From Pseudomonadota bacterium (GTDB lineage: Bacteria > Desulfobacterota > Desulfobulbia > Desulfobulbales > Desulfocapsaceae): DNA of 39,397 nt. Position numbers and translations under genes: made by a program. Positions within the stretch are counted from its first letter, which is position 1. Each line of letters begins with the position of its first letter. Where the stretch lies: assembly GCA_018821785.1 (NCBI GenBank), contig JAHJLI010000262.1:1-39397 (forward strand), read 5' to 3'. Below are positions 7,235-15,788 of this stretch, piece by piece. The notes below the pieces were generated by a model that worked only from the letters and a program-made list of their open reading frames with translations, searched no databases and was not told where the DNA came from.

Positions 7235-9763
7235 TCACCGCTGCCACAGGATTCGTGTATCTTCAAGGGGAATTGCTATTCCAGCCGAATTTGCGATCAT
7301 TCGTACCGTATACTCCTCCGGTGACCGCTCCGCAGAGACAGCCGCGATGTAAATAGTGGTGCCCGAAGTGGCATCAGAAAAGCCATATCTCTTCATCTCC
7401 TGCCGTACCGGTACACCACCGTTTATTGCATCGGCATACAACTCTATCCGCACTGTCGTCGGATCAAGGCCGGCAAGAAAGACATGAACCTCATAGTTAT
7501 GCTGTATTCCAAGAGTCTCGACCTTCACCTCACCGAAGTGCAGTGTGGCCCATTTCTGATCCAATACATGTTGCCAATCGACGATCTGCCTGCCAATTGC
7601 ACCTTTGCTCTCAGTGCGCAGGCGATAGGCGGCAGCGGCGGGAAGATAGTAGTTCTCGGTGTACTCACGCACCGCACGGTTGGCGGAAAATTGTGGCGTC
7701 AGGAGCGCCATACTTGCCCGCATCCGATTGACCCAAGCGATAGGAATACCATTCTCGTTTCGGTTGTAGAACTCCGGGATCACCTCCTGCTCAAGCAGGT
7801 CGTAGAGTGCATAGGCTTCCTGGACGTCCCATGCCGGATCATCGCCATGCTCCTGACTATCCCCCAATGCCCACCCCACCTCGGGAGTGTAGGCCTCGGC
7901 CCACCAACCGTCCAGTTCAGAGAGATTGAGCCCTCCGTTGACAAGCACCTTCATGCCGCTCGTACCGCATGCCTCCCAGGGACGACTGGGCGTGTTGATC
8001 CAGACATCGACCCCTTGCACCAGCTGCTCCGATAACAACATGTCGTAGTCGCTCAGAAAGACGATATGGTTGCGAATCTCCGGTCGGCGGCTGAAAAGTA
8101 TCCATTCATGAATCAGTGCCTGGCCTGCCTGGTCTTCCGGATGGGCCTTACCGGCAATGACCAGTTGCACCGGACGCTCAGGATTGGTGAGCAGGCGAAG
8201 CAGGCGGTCAGGATCATGCAAGAACAGGTTCGGTCTCTTGTAGGTTGCAAAACGACGGGCAAATCCCAGCGTTAACACACCGGGATCAAAGATTTCTTGC
8301 GCTATCTTCACCACCTCGGACGATGCGCCGGAGATGGCCAGTTGCCGAAACGATCGCTCCCGAACATGCGCTACAAGAGACTTGCTGGCGGCGAGGCGAA
8401 AATGCCAGAGCCTGGCATCGGAAATCTGGTAAATGTCATCTTTCAGGGTTTTCACTGTCCCCAGCCAGCGGTCCTTGCCGCAGGCCTCCGTCCAGAGATC
8501 GTCGGCCTCTGCCGAATCCCAGCTCGGCGTATGCACTCCGTTGGTTATATGCCGGACAGGTACTTCATCCACCGGCCATTGGGGGAAAAGAGGGGCAAAG
8601 AGATGACGGCTGACTTTGCCGTGCAGGCGACTCACGCCGTTCACCCACCCACTCCCCCGGATTGCCAAATAAGCCATATTGAATTTTTCCGACTCATCGT
8701 CTGCATCTTTGCGGCCGAGAGCCAGCAAGTCGTGGAGGGCTATTCCAAGCTTTTGTTCGGCATAGCCCTCAAGATATTGGGCGATCAGAGCCGGCGAGAA
8801 ACGATCAAAACCCGCGGCCACTGCCGTGTGAGTAGTAAAAAGATTACCGACTCGGGTAGCAGCCAGTGCAACCTCGAAGGGCTGTCCGGCTTTTTGCATG
8901 AAACTTCGGGCGCGCTCAAGCACGGCAAAGGCCGCATGCCCTTCGTTCAAATGACAAACTTCCGGTTGAATGCCAAGTGCATCCAGCAGTCGCCAACCAC
9001 CGATACCAAGAAGCATTTCCTGCTTGAGACGCAGTTCCGGCCCACCGCCATAGAGCTCGCTGGTAATGCCCCGATGTGCTGGGTAGTTGGCCGCATCGTT
9101 GCTGTCCAGCAAGTACAGCTTCACTCTGCCGACCTGAACCTGCCAGGCGCGCAGCCAGACAGAATACCCCGGCAAGGCAATCTCCAATCGCAACCACTCG
9201 CCGTTCGCCTGACGCAAAGGGGTGATCGGCAGCTGACCGGGATCGTTATAGGGATAGAGGGCCTGTTGCACACCATCTTTATCGATCACCTGGCGAAAAT
9301 AACCCTGCTGGTACAAGAGACCGACACCAACCACCGGCACACCCAGATCACTTGCCGTTTTCAACTGGTCCCCGGCGACATTGCCAAGTCCGCCCGAATA
9401 GATCGGCAAGGCCTCGCTCAACATGAATTCCAGGCTGAAATACGCAACGCAGGTCAAGGGGTTTGGCTCGTGATGCTGCTGAAACCAGGCAGGCACCTTC
9501 CCCTCCTGCCGCCTGGTCTGCACCTGGATGTCGACATTTTTACGAAAAACCGGATCGGTCAACACTTCCTTTATCCGGTCTCGCGACACCGTCTGCAGGA
9601 CAACCCACGGATTATGGGTGATTTCCCAGAGTTTTGCATCAAGCTGCCGCCATACTTCGTCGGTGGCATGATCCCACGACCAGCGCATATCCAGAGCCAG
9701 CTCGGCGAGAGTATCAAACCCTTCAATTTCCGTGGGGATAAGAGTATGTTTGGCATTTGTCAT
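7235..9763 (-). CDS. glgP: Alpha-glucan (glycogen) phosphorylase
   Basis: 842 residues. It releases glucose-1-phosphate from alpha-1,4-glucans using phosphate and pyridoxal phosphate (GT35). The N-terminal 110 residues match the DUF3417 domain typical of the bacterial 'short' phosphorylases ([20 protein letters not shown]). The pyridoxal-phosphate motif [15 protein letters not shown] is at 597-611, with Lys605 as the expected Schiff-base lysine. [11 protein letters not shown] (122-132) is the conserved substrate-site glycine loop. The ATG at 9763 fits the family's usual start; a GTG at 9787 overlapping the oleate hydratase stop codon is an alternative and would couple translation. It is the middle gene of oleate hydratase-glgP-xfp, downstream of a sigma-54 promoter. 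Confidence 0.95.
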   Translation of the reverse strand: MTNAKHTLIPTEIEGFDTLAELALDMRWSWDHATDEVWRQLDAKLWEITHNPWVVLQTVSRDRIKEVLTDPVFRKNVDIQVQTRRQEGKVPAWFQQHHEPNPLTCVAYFSLEFMLSEALPIYSGGLGNVAGDQLKTASDLGVPVVGVGLLYQQGYFRQVIDKDGVQQALYPYNDPGQLPITPLRQANGEWLRLEIALPGYSVWLRAWQVQVGRVKLYLLDSNDAANYPAHRGITSELYGGGPELRLKQEMLLGIGGWRLLDALGIQPEVCHLNEGHAAFAVLERARSFMQKAGQPFEVALAATRVGNLFTTHTAVAAGFDRFSPALIAQYLEGYAEQKLGIALHDLLALGRKDADDESEKFNMAYLAIRGSGWVNGVSRLHGKVSRHLFAPLFPQWPVDEVPVRHITNGVHTPSWDSAEADDLWTEACGKDRWLGTVKTLKDDIYQISDARLWHFRLAASKSLVAHVRERSFRQLAISGASSEVVKIAQEIFDPGVLTLGFARRFATYKRPNLFLHDPDRLLRLLTNPERPVQLVIAGKAHPEDQAGQALIHEWILFSRRPEIRNHIVFLSDYDMLLSEQLVQGVDVWINTPSRPWEACGTSGMKVLVNGGLNLSELDGWWAEAYTPEVGWALGDSQEHGDDPAWDVQEAYALYDLLEQEVIPEFYNRNENGIPIAWVNRMRASMALLTPQFSANRAVREYTENYYLPAAAAYRLRTESKGAIGRQIVDWQHVLDQKWATLHFGEVKVETLGIQHNYEVHVFLAGLDPTTVRIELYADAINGGVPVRQEMKRYGFSDATSGTTIYIAAVSAERSPEEYTVRMIANSAGIAIPLEDTRILWQR

Positions 9764-9783
9764 GGCAATCACTGCCTCACCTT

Positions 9784-11358
9784 TCACGTAAACGCCTTCT
9801 TCAATGCCTCGAACTGCACGTGCAGCGACTTGGCGTGTTGGGTGACAGGTGGGATCTTTCGCTCGATACCCAGTAATTGGTAGACCGCCATCTGCGCCGC
9901 CCGGATTGAATATTCCACCGTGAAGACAACATCGTCCGGAATCTCGACAAACTGGCTGATAAACCCCAGGTTTTTCACACCGGGAGGCACTGGCAAAGGT
10001 CGGTCGTCCCGCATCCGGGGCATGAACATGCTGGTTATGTAGGGCATACGGCAGGGAATGCAGTTGGCCGAGGCGATGGTTTCCAAATCAAAGCGCAGGT
10101 GACCGCAGAGTTCCGCAAGAATTTCCGAGCCATTGCAGTCAGCCATTGGCTTAGCAACGAAATTGCCGATGCGGTCCGGAAACAATGCATATCCCCAGAA
10201 CACCTGAATACCCTCCGGTTGATTGAGAAAATGCGGTTGATAAACCAGGACAATCGACATCAACCAGTTCGAATCCTTGAACGTTATCAAGCCTCCGGTG
10301 CCGGATTCGTTGCCGCTGAACTGGTACATCTTGTCAAAGAATGCAGTATCCTTCAAGGTGACGGTAAAGGACTCCCAGCAAGACTGCGAAATGCAGCTGT
10401 TAAAAACTACCGGTCTGCCGAAATGAGATTGGCCTTTCGCCAGTTTTTCCCAGAGCGCCCATCCGCCGCTGTCTGCTTTTGTCAGCTTCTTGGGGGCAGA
10501 GGTCATTGAACCAACACTGGAGCCATCAGTCATGGAGCCATTTTGCACAAACACAAAGTCGCCGTCACCAACCCTGATGACTTCACTCTTGCCCTGCCCC
10601 TGACAGTGGATGCCGGTAACAACAAAGAGACCGTTTTCAAGCGTGTGGTCGAGGTCTGTCACCGTGCGATCGGTAAAAATCTGGACACCTTGGTCTTTGA
10701 GCCAGGCTTGCAAGGGCAAAACCAGGGAGTCGTACTGGTTGTAAACGGTCCGCTTGACGCCAGCGAGTGTTTCGATTCTGGCAAATTCGAGCATGAACCG
10801 GAGGAGGTAACGCTTGAATTCAACGGCGCTGTGCCAGGGCTGGAAGGCAAAGGTTGTCGACCATAAATACCAAAATTCAGTCTCGAAAAATCCTGGTGAA
10901 AGCCAGTCGGTGATACAGCTTGCGGCCAGGGTCTCATCTTCGTCGGCTTGGCTGAGTTTCAGCAGTTCGGTACGGTCTTGCATGGAGAACCCCATCGACG
11001 TCACCGGCACCTTGGCGCGCCAGCGGTCAACCAGTCTCGCCGATGAATAGGATTTATGCAGTTCATTGAATGCCACTGTCTCGTCGAAAACTGTCTTGCC
11101 TGCATCGCTGAGGGAAGGGATCGACTTAAAAAGATCCCAGGTACATTCGTAGTTGTCGGTGGTCATCATCCTTCCACCGCGCATGGAATAGCCTTGATCT
11201 GAATTGCCGGCTGCATCAAGGCTTCCGCCCATGTCGGACGCAGCTTCAAGGATAGAAATATTTTCGCCCGGCAGGTTACCGTCCCGGATCATGAAGGCGG
11301 CTGCGGCCAGAGACCCGATACCACCACCCACGAGATATGCTTTTGATTTCGTATTCAT
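9784..11358 (-). CDS. ohyA: Oleate hydratase (MCRA family), first gene of the glgP-xfp operon
   Basis: 524 residues, slightly shorter than the usual 560-590. It has the FAD glycine motif GGGIGSLAAAAFMIRDG (11-27), the signature RGGRMMTTDNYEC (60-72) with its Glu71, FAFQPWHSAVEFKRY near 167-181, YNQYDSL, and the C-terminal CIPCRMPYITSMFMPR and FVEIPDDVVFTVEYS blocks. All match FAD-dependent fatty-acid hydratases. An AGGAA lies 8 bases before the ATG. Its leader carries a sigma-54 promoter (11486-11501) served by the enhancer at 11601-11632. Cotranscription with glycogen phosphorylase (21 bases after its stop) and phosphoketolase is unusual, and suggests hydroxy fatty-acid formation is tied to the same stress signal as carbon-store use. 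The substrate is inferred from the family only. Confidence 0.92.
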   Translation of the reverse strand: MNTKSKAYLVGGGIGSLAAAAFMIRDGNLPGENISILEAASDMGGSLDAAGNSDQGYSMRGGRMMTTDNYECTWDLFKSIPSLSDAGKTVFDETVAFNELHKSYSSARLVDRWRAKVPVTSMGFSMQDRTELLKLSQADEDETLAASCITDWLSPGFFETEFWYLWSTTFAFQPWHSAVEFKRYLLRFMLEFARIETLAGVKRTVYNQYDSLVLPLQAWLKDQGVQIFTDRTVTDLDHTLENGLFVVTGIHCQGQGKSEVIRVGDGDFVFVQNGSMTDGSSVGSMTSAPKKLTKADSGGWALWEKLAKGQSHFGRPVVFNSCISQSCWESFTVTLKDTAFFDKMYQFSGNESGTGGLITFKDSNWLMSIVLVYQPHFLNQPEGIQVFWGYALFPDRIGNFVAKPMADCNGSEILAELCGHLRFDLETIASANCIPCRMPYITSMFMPRMRDDRPLPVPPGVKNLGFISQFVEIPDDVVFTVEYSIRAAQMAVYQLLGIERKIPPVTQHAKSLHVQFEALKKAFT

Positions 11359-11485
11359 AATAGAGTGTTCCTATAGGTATGTTGCTTTATTAAGGGGCGA
11401 TTAAGAACTTTTCCGGAACATTCCAAAAATCTCATCGGACACCACATTTCAGCCCCTTGGCGGCGACCGGCTCAATTCTTTATAT

Positions 11486-11501
11486 CGCAAGCAATGTGCC
11501 A
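11486..11501 (-). promoter_or_regulatory. Sigma-54 promoter of the ohyA-glgP-xfp operon
   Basis: Minus-strand TGGCACATTGCTTGCG is a near-perfect -24/-12 element (TGGCAC, N5, TTGC). Its GG is 101 bases from the enhancer pair 11601-11632. Predicted transcription would start near 11475, giving a leader of about 117 bases. Confidence 0.85.
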
Positions 11502-11600
11502 AGTGTCGCCCTCTCAACCTGATTATTCTATCACCCTGCTTTATTGTGAATAATTACCTGGCAGACAGAGATTCAAAAATAATGCACACTCATCTCAAAA

Positions 11601-11632
11601 GGTCATATATGACCATGTGGTGAAATATGACC
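11601..11632. promoter_or_regulatory. Enhancer pair, copy 3, shared by two divergent sigma-54 promoters
   Basis: GGTCATATATGACC (11601-11614) is a perfect 14-bp palindrome, and GGTGAAATATGACC (11619-11632) follows after 4 bases. The pair is 101 bases from the GG of the minus promoter (11486-11501) and 104 bases from the GG of the plus promoter (11735-11750), so it is centred between two opposite transcription units. This copy defines the consensus best. The 419-base gap 11359-11777 contains only these regulatory sites as far as I can see. Confidence 0.88.
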
Positions 11633-11734
11633 TGCGATGATATGCCCGGATGCTTTAGGTGAAGAAAATTTCGAATTGTAATATTTGATCGTAAATCAGA
11701 AGCTTGTAACAAATGGGACGCCACTAAACCGATC

Positions 11735-11750
11735 TGGCACGAAGTTTGGA
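11735..11750 (+). promoter_or_regulatory. Sigma-54 promoter of the secreted-protein gene
   Basis: TGGCACGAAGTTTGGA matches the -24 consensus TGGCACG fully; the -12 half is TTGG instead of TTGC. The ATG of the next gene is 28 bases downstream. Transcription would start near 11762, just before the ribosome site. Confidence 0.8.
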
Positions 11751-11777
11751 TATATAGTCATGGTGTGAGGAGCCAGC

Positions 11778-12311
11778 ATGAAAAGAGGAATTTTTATTTT
11801 GCTAATTTCGATTTGCCTAATGGTTGAAGTTCCTTTTTATGCAAACGGGGCTGATGCTGTCGGTGGATTTCGCGGTATTCAATGGGGAGAACAGTTTTCA
11901 AATATTCTGGAACCCCTTATTCCAGTTGGAAGCAGTCAAGGCGATTATGTAGCTTATTATATTTCCGGAGACAATCTAGAGATTGGCGTATCTCATCCTG
12001 ATTCAATAATTTATGAATTCTGGAAAAGGGAATTTGCAGCTGCGAAGATAACCGTAACAGGAACAGAGGAATTTAAAAGTCTCAAACTAGCAGTATTTCA
12101 GCAATTTAGGCACACACCCAAATTAAACGCCTCCTCCTGCCAAGAATGGATTTGGTTCTATGAATGGAATGAAGGAGATTCGCTTATCTCCCTTCATTTT
12201 GATGTATTTAAAAATCAGGGCCTGCTATCTCTTGTATCTTCTCAAATACTTTCCCAAGCTAAAGATCAAAGAAAACAGGAAGCGAAAAACGGAGCTAAAG
12301 AAGATTTTTAA
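11778..12311 (+). CDS. Secreted protein of unknown function
   Basis: 177 residues. A signal peptide (residues 1-24, ending in YANG-A) precedes a mature domain opening with GGFRGIQWGEQFSNI. That opening resembles a motif I recall from uncharacterised deltaproteobacterial exported proteins ('FRGIxWG'), but I cannot name a family. The rest has alternating strand-like segments and one Cys in 'SSCQEWIWFYEW'; the C-terminus is charged (KDQRKQEAKNGAKEDF). GGAG lies 6 bases before the ATG. A strong sigma-54 promoter and shared enhancer stand directly upstream, so it belongs to the same regulon as the divergent oleate hydratase operon. AT-richer than its neighbours. Confidence 0.75.
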   Translation: MKRGIFILLISICLMVEVPFYANGADAVGGFRGIQWGEQFSNILEPLIPVGSSQGDYVAYYISGDNLEIGVSHPDSIIYEFWKREFAAAKITVTGTEEFKSLKLAVFQQFRHTPKLNASSCQEWIWFYEWNEGDSLISLHFDVFKNQGLLSLVSSQILSQAKDQRKQEAKNGAKEDF

Positions 12312-12448
12312 TCCATTCACTCTCTCCTCTCCCTGATCAATTTAATCTGTCGGCTTGTATCCGGCTATGCAGAGACCCAACGAAATGGGTCGTAAATCTC
12401 GGCAACATGGGTGCACCGAAATAAACCAAATAAACCAGGAGAAACACC

Positions 12449-12628
12449 ATGAAATCAAGCACAAAGGACAACGCAAAAGGCAAGATGCACCAAGCAAAAG
12501 GTAAGCTCAAAGAAACCGTTGGGAAAATCATCAATAACGGCAAATTGGAAGCCGAAGGCATCGCCGAAAAAATAGGCGGGAAAGCTCAAGAAAAAATTGG
12601 CCAAATCAAGAAATTTTCTGGAAATTAG
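12449..12628 (+). CDS. CsbD family stress protein
   Basis: A 59-residue gene starting at ATG 12449, with AGGAG 6 bases upstream and TAG at 12626-12628. The peptide begins MKSSTKDNAKGKMHQAKGK and continues with KETVGKI and GKAQEKIGQIK. This is the lysine/glycine-rich amphipathic repeat pattern of CsbD-like proteins (YjbJ of E. coli, CsbD of Bacillus), which are abundant under general stress but whose biochemical role is unknown. It follows the secreted-protein gene by 137 bases on the same strand and may be cotranscribed from the sigma-54 promoter at 11735-11750. A 11-bp stem-loop follows at 12636-12668. Confidence 0.85.
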   Translation: MKSSTKDNAKGKMHQAKGKLKETVGKIINNGKLEAEGIAEKIGGKAQEKIGQIKKFSGN

Positions 12629-12635
12629 TATCTTA

Positions 12636-12668
12636 GAAATTCATTTCTTGTTTTTAAAAATGAATTTC
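12636..12668. terminator. Stem-loop between convergent genes
   Basis: GAAATTCATTT (12636-12646) and AAATGAATTTC (12658-12668) form a perfect 11-bp stem around an 11-base T/A-rich loop. It lies 8 bases after the CsbD stop and overlaps the stop codon of the convergent EEP gene (12654-12656). Low GC in the stem makes it a weak terminator candidate for either direction. Confidence 0.45.
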
Positions 12669-13421
12669 ATGGAGGGACTTATCCCCTCTGCTGCGGGAGG
12701 GGATGATAGTCCTTGGGTTGTGGGCGTTAGCCCGCTTTAGAGAGATGTCCATAACTAACGGCAAATGATCGGAAGCAACCAGGCTCAGCTTTGTCACGTG
12801 TGTTCGTAATGATACTATTTTTTCTGCTGGCTTGAGCCAGATTCGATCGAGTTTAAGCAATGGTCGGCGAGAGGGAAAAGTAGCGGGAGTTTGATAGGTT
12901 GAGAATATTTTGCCTAGTGCACCTAAGAGGCCGCCCAGTGGAAACCATTCATTAAAATCTCCGAGGAGGACGTTTATATTACTCTCGACCTCATTAACTA
13001 ATGCAAGCAATTCTTTTGTTTGAATGTGCCGTTCACGGATGCCTAAGCCCAGGTGAGTCGCCAGCACAACAACTGTCTGGCCATTAAGATAGAAATCCAC
13101 CCGGATCACACCACGAGGTTCTCTTCCTTTCACACTGATATCAGTAAGGCTGACAAATGCAACAGGTAATTTGGACAAGATAGCATTCCCATAGCGTGCG
13201 CCAGCTGCAGTAAGTGTGAAACCCTCAATTGCTACCATACCAACTGCTGCAGCTAAATATGCCAACACATCATCTGATTTTTCTGAATGAGAAGTGACTT
13301 CTTGAAGGGCAATAATATCGGCATCAATTTCAGAGAGAACAGCAGCGATTCGCAGGTAATCCTCGACACCGTCCCAGCCAACGCCTCGGTGAATATTATA
13401 CGTAGCAACTCTCAAGCACAT
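12654..13421 (-). CDS. Endonuclease/exonuclease/phosphatase (EEP) family protein, YbhP-like
   Basis: 255 residues with the EEP fold markers in order: VATYNIHRGVGWDG (6-19), DADIIALQEV (33-42, metal-binding Glu), a GNAILSK segment, ATHLGLG, LLGDFNEW (about 157-164) and ASDHLPLVMDI (about 220-230, catalytic Asp-His). The family hydrolyses phosphodiester bonds in nucleic acids or phosphoinositides. The start codon overlaps the stop of the upstream PLD/VTT gene by one base (TGATG), so they are translationally coupled. This resembles the ybhP-clsB pairing of E. coli and points to a membrane lipid-related job. The last 26 residues (RANAHNPRTIIPSRSRG onward) are encoded by a dispersed repeat and are probably not part of the ancestral protein. 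Confidence 0.88.
   Translation of the reverse strand: MCLRVATYNIHRGVGWDGVEDYLRIAAVLSEIDADIIALQEVTSHSEKSDDVLAYLAAAVGMVAIEGFTLTAAGARYGNAILSKLPVAFVSLTDISVKGREPRGVIRVDFYLNGQTVVVLATHLGLGIRERHIQTKELLALVNEVESNINVLLGDFNEWFPLGGLLGALGKIFSTYQTPATFPSRRPLLKLDRIWLKPAEKIVSLRTHVTKLSLVASDHLPLVMDISLKRANAHNPRTIIPSRSRGDKSLHEIHF
12681..12740. repeat. Dispersed REP-like repeat, copy 1, inside the 3' end of the EEP gene
   Basis: A stretch containing 'GGGAGGGGATGATAG', 'CTTGGGTTG' and the hairpin GTGGGCGTTAGCCCGC (12720-12735) is nearly identical to 27661-27717. It is read in frame as the C-terminal tail of the EEP protein. Its compact size, hairpin and intergenic second copy fit a REP/BIME-type element. Confidence 0.7.
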
Positions 13422-15556
13422 CAGGAACCACTGTGCTGTTTCTTACTAACATATCGGCTTTTTATCCATTTTCGAAAACCGATTAAACCTCCAGTGAAGA
13501 GTACAATCACCACAAGCAAAACTGTAAAATTTGAGAGGCCTGGTTGATGCAGAGATTCAGACAGTCTGTCAGAGATAAAAACTATTGCCACAATGCCAGG
13601 CACTATGCCAATCAGAGTACCTATAAAGAAATCCCGCAAAGTAATGGCTGACACTCCTGCAACGAGGTTAATTAGTGAAAAAGGCGCTATTGGAATAATG
13701 CGAAAAGCAATTACCGCAACAATACCTGACTCTGAAAGTCGCCCATTCACTCGGTTAATAAGGCTCCCAGCAAACTTGCCAACAATATTTTTGCCTAAAA
13801 CATGCCCAACAATAAACATCACCACGCCACTCAGTGTAGTCCCAAGCAGCGCATACCAGCCACCCAACCATGGACCGTAAACAATTATTGTTGTCATAAT
13901 CATTAATGTTACAGGAAAAGAAACCAGCCCTAAGACAATGTAGGTCAGAGGAACAAGCAAAGGACTAAGCGGGTAACCCTTCAGCCTCTCTGCGAATGTT
14001 GTTAAAGTGTCAAGGTTGAGCCAGTTACTAAGAGGAGTCCAGCGCCAAATCGCCGTAAGACCCAAGACCATAACTATCATAGCAATAATTTTAAGGAAAT
14101 GACGATAGGCTGGGCGTTGGTGCTCTGGTCGGATAAAGTTTTCCAGAAACTCTTCAGGTTCAATCGGCTTTTCCGGGTCGAGAAGAGCTGATTCAGGCAC
14201 CCACTGATCTACTTTTGTTTCTATTTCTCCTTCCAACAGTACCAGGGTACGATCTCCCCCTCGCAACGATTCTACTGCTTTTACAAGTGAATTGTGTCTG
14301 GCAATCGCCTCAGACACCTTTTTCTCTGTAACCCCCAGGTGTTCCGCCAGCAGCCTATTACGAAAAGACGCTATAGTCTCAGCGGTCTCGCTCTCATTGC
14401 TGCAGGCAACAGCAAGATCACATTCTGAATCAAAGCCAAGTGATCTATTACTGAGATTTGATGAGCCCACACGTGCAAAACATCGATCTATAACCATTAC
14501 CTTTGCATGCACCATAAGGGTGACATCGGGATGCCCTGCCAATTGAGGGTAATAAACACGCAGTCGATCGTGAATATCGGCCTGTCGAAGGGTACACAAC
14601 AACCTGTTGCGCAATACATCCATGGTATGCTGTTCCAGCCAGCCACCAGTCTGTAACGGCAGAACCATAACAACATCGGGTCCGTTTTCCTCACGCAGGC
14701 GCTCCGCAATCGCCTCTCCAATTCGATAAGAACTGAGGTATTGATTTTCAATATAAATAGAATGGTGCGCCCTTACAATGCTATCCAGGAAAAGCCTTTC
14801 AACCTCGCGCACCTCATCGTTTTCTTTGTATTGTGGAAATGTCCTTGATATTGCAACAGATATTTCTTTAAAATCTGGCTTCACACTGGCTGGCCATGGA
14901 TCACCTACCTTGGCGCGATCCACCTCAACCGGCAGCTCACCACAGGCTTGTTTCCATCTTTGCTGAACCAATTGACCAAGAGCTGCTGCAACCTGTCCAT
15001 CAACTATCATCTGTACATCATGAAACGGTGGATATGATTTACCGTCAGGACCTACACGCAGCTTATCATCTGGCAGGTGCGCAGAAGTATCCCAGCGCCA
15101 CTTGCTGATATCAAAACCACCAGAGAAGGCAACGGCATTATCAATAACAACCACCTTCTGGTGCTGGGATGCACCGACTGGATGTTCCCCATCAAGACAG
15201 AAATGGATGTTTTTATGTGAGCACCATTTTAATTTATATCGCGGAAAGAACTCGCGCTCCATGGCATAGATCATTGCAAAATCCCACAACAAGAGATAGA
15301 TATGAAGCCCATCAGTTTTTCTTGCCAGGAAATCGAGAAACTTGCCAAGGGTCTCTGGATACTTACCGCCTTTGCTGCTACGTATCAGGCGCAAGTCACT
15401 GTGCAAGTCCCAGCCAACAATAATGATCGATTGACTGGCCTGCTGCATTGCTTCATGCAAAGCTCGAAAATAGACCTCCCCATCAATCAGGAAGGAAGCA
15501 CGATGTGCTTTTTTAATCTGCCAGCAGTTTTCTTGTGGTTTGAAGATATCTTCCAT
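13421..15556 (-). CDS. Phospholipase D / cardiolipin-synthase-like protein fused to a VTT (DedA/SNARE-associated) membrane domain
   Basis: 711 residues. Two PLD catalytic motifs are complete: HQKVVVID (His132, Lys134, Asp139) and HAKVMVID (His350, Lys352, Asp357), the second followed by GSSNLSNRS. PLD-superfamily synthases exchange phospholipid headgroups by a phosphatidyl-enzyme intermediate. After a linker (about 440-480) the protein has a transmembrane segment and then a VTT domain (about 520-680) with the GPWLGGWYALLGTTLSGVV motif and a last helix before a basic tail. The fusion would tether a phospholipid-remodelling enzyme to a scramblase-like membrane domain. It is the first gene of a two-gene operon with the EEP gene, and has the sigma-54 promoter 15642-15657 and enhancer 15758-15788 upstream. 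Confidence 0.92.
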   Translation of the reverse strand: MEDIFKPQENCWQIKKAHRASFLIDGEVYFRALHEAMQQASQSIIIVGWDLHSDLRLIRSSKGGKYPETLGKFLDFLARKTDGLHIYLLLWDFAMIYAMEREFFPRYKLKWCSHKNIHFCLDGEHPVGASQHQKVVVIDNAVAFSGGFDISKWRWDTSAHLPDDKLRVGPDGKSYPPFHDVQMIVDGQVAAALGQLVQQRWKQACGELPVEVDRAKVGDPWPASVKPDFKEISVAISRTFPQYKENDEVREVERLFLDSIVRAHHSIYIENQYLSSYRIGEAIAERLREENGPDVVMVLPLQTGGWLEQHTMDVLRNRLLCTLRQADIHDRLRVYYPQLAGHPDVTLMVHAKVMVIDRCFARVGSSNLSNRSLGFDSECDLAVACSNESETAETIASFRNRLLAEHLGVTEKKVSEAIARHNSLVKAVESLRGGDRTLVLLEGEIETKVDQWVPESALLDPEKPIEPEEFLENFIRPEHQRPAYRHFLKIIAMIVMVLGLTAIWRWTPLSNWLNLDTLTTFAERLKGYPLSPLLVPLTYIVLGLVSFPVTLMIMTTIIVYGPWLGGWYALLGTTLSGVVMFIVGHVLGKNIVGKFAGSLINRVNGRLSESGIVAVIAFRIIPIAPFSLINLVAGVSAITLRDFFIGTLIGIVPGIVAIVFISDRLSESLHQPGLSNFTVLLVVIVLFTGGLIGFRKWIKSRYVSKKQHSGS

Positions 15557-15641
15557 TCACAAGCTCCTAGAGCATCATGAGTTTGCAATCCACCCATTTC
15601 CTATAAAACGAAAAGAATTTCCCGTCTACCCTGGTGAGTGT

Positions 15642-15657
15642 TCCAATTATTGTGCCA
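15642..15657 (-). promoter_or_regulatory. Sigma-54 promoter of the PLD/VTT-EEP operon
   Basis: Minus-strand TGGCACAATAATTGGA has a perfect TGGCAC half and TTGG at -12. The GG is 102 bases from the enhancer pair 15758-15788; the leader to the ATG is roughly 75 bases. Confidence 0.78.
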
Positions 15658-15757
15658 AGCTGATGCACAATAATTAACAACGCATATAGTTCTGTTCTGA
15701 TTGTATAACTATAAGAAAATATATATTCCTGGCCGCGGCGCGCACATACCCCAACAT

Positions 15758-15788
15758 GGTCACATATGCCCTGTGGTCAGATATGACC
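15758..15788. promoter_or_regulatory. Enhancer pair, copy 4
   Basis: GGTCACATATGCCC (15758-15771) and GGTCAGATATGACC (15775-15788), spacer 3 bases. It overlaps the 3' end of the open frame left by the truncated permease, so its bases are read as that frame's last residues. Confidence 0.82.

Noticed and set aside
8297-9883. A 528-codon open frame on the plus strand
   Set aside because: It is the antisense of glgP, whose protein has full-length family motifs. The plus-strand product has no recognisable domain or ribosome site.
11601-11632. Palindrome pairs as CRISPR repeats or attachment sites
   Set aside because: Copies are scattered singly across 35 kb, have no spacers, and keep a constant distance to sigma-54 promoters, which fits enhancers far better.
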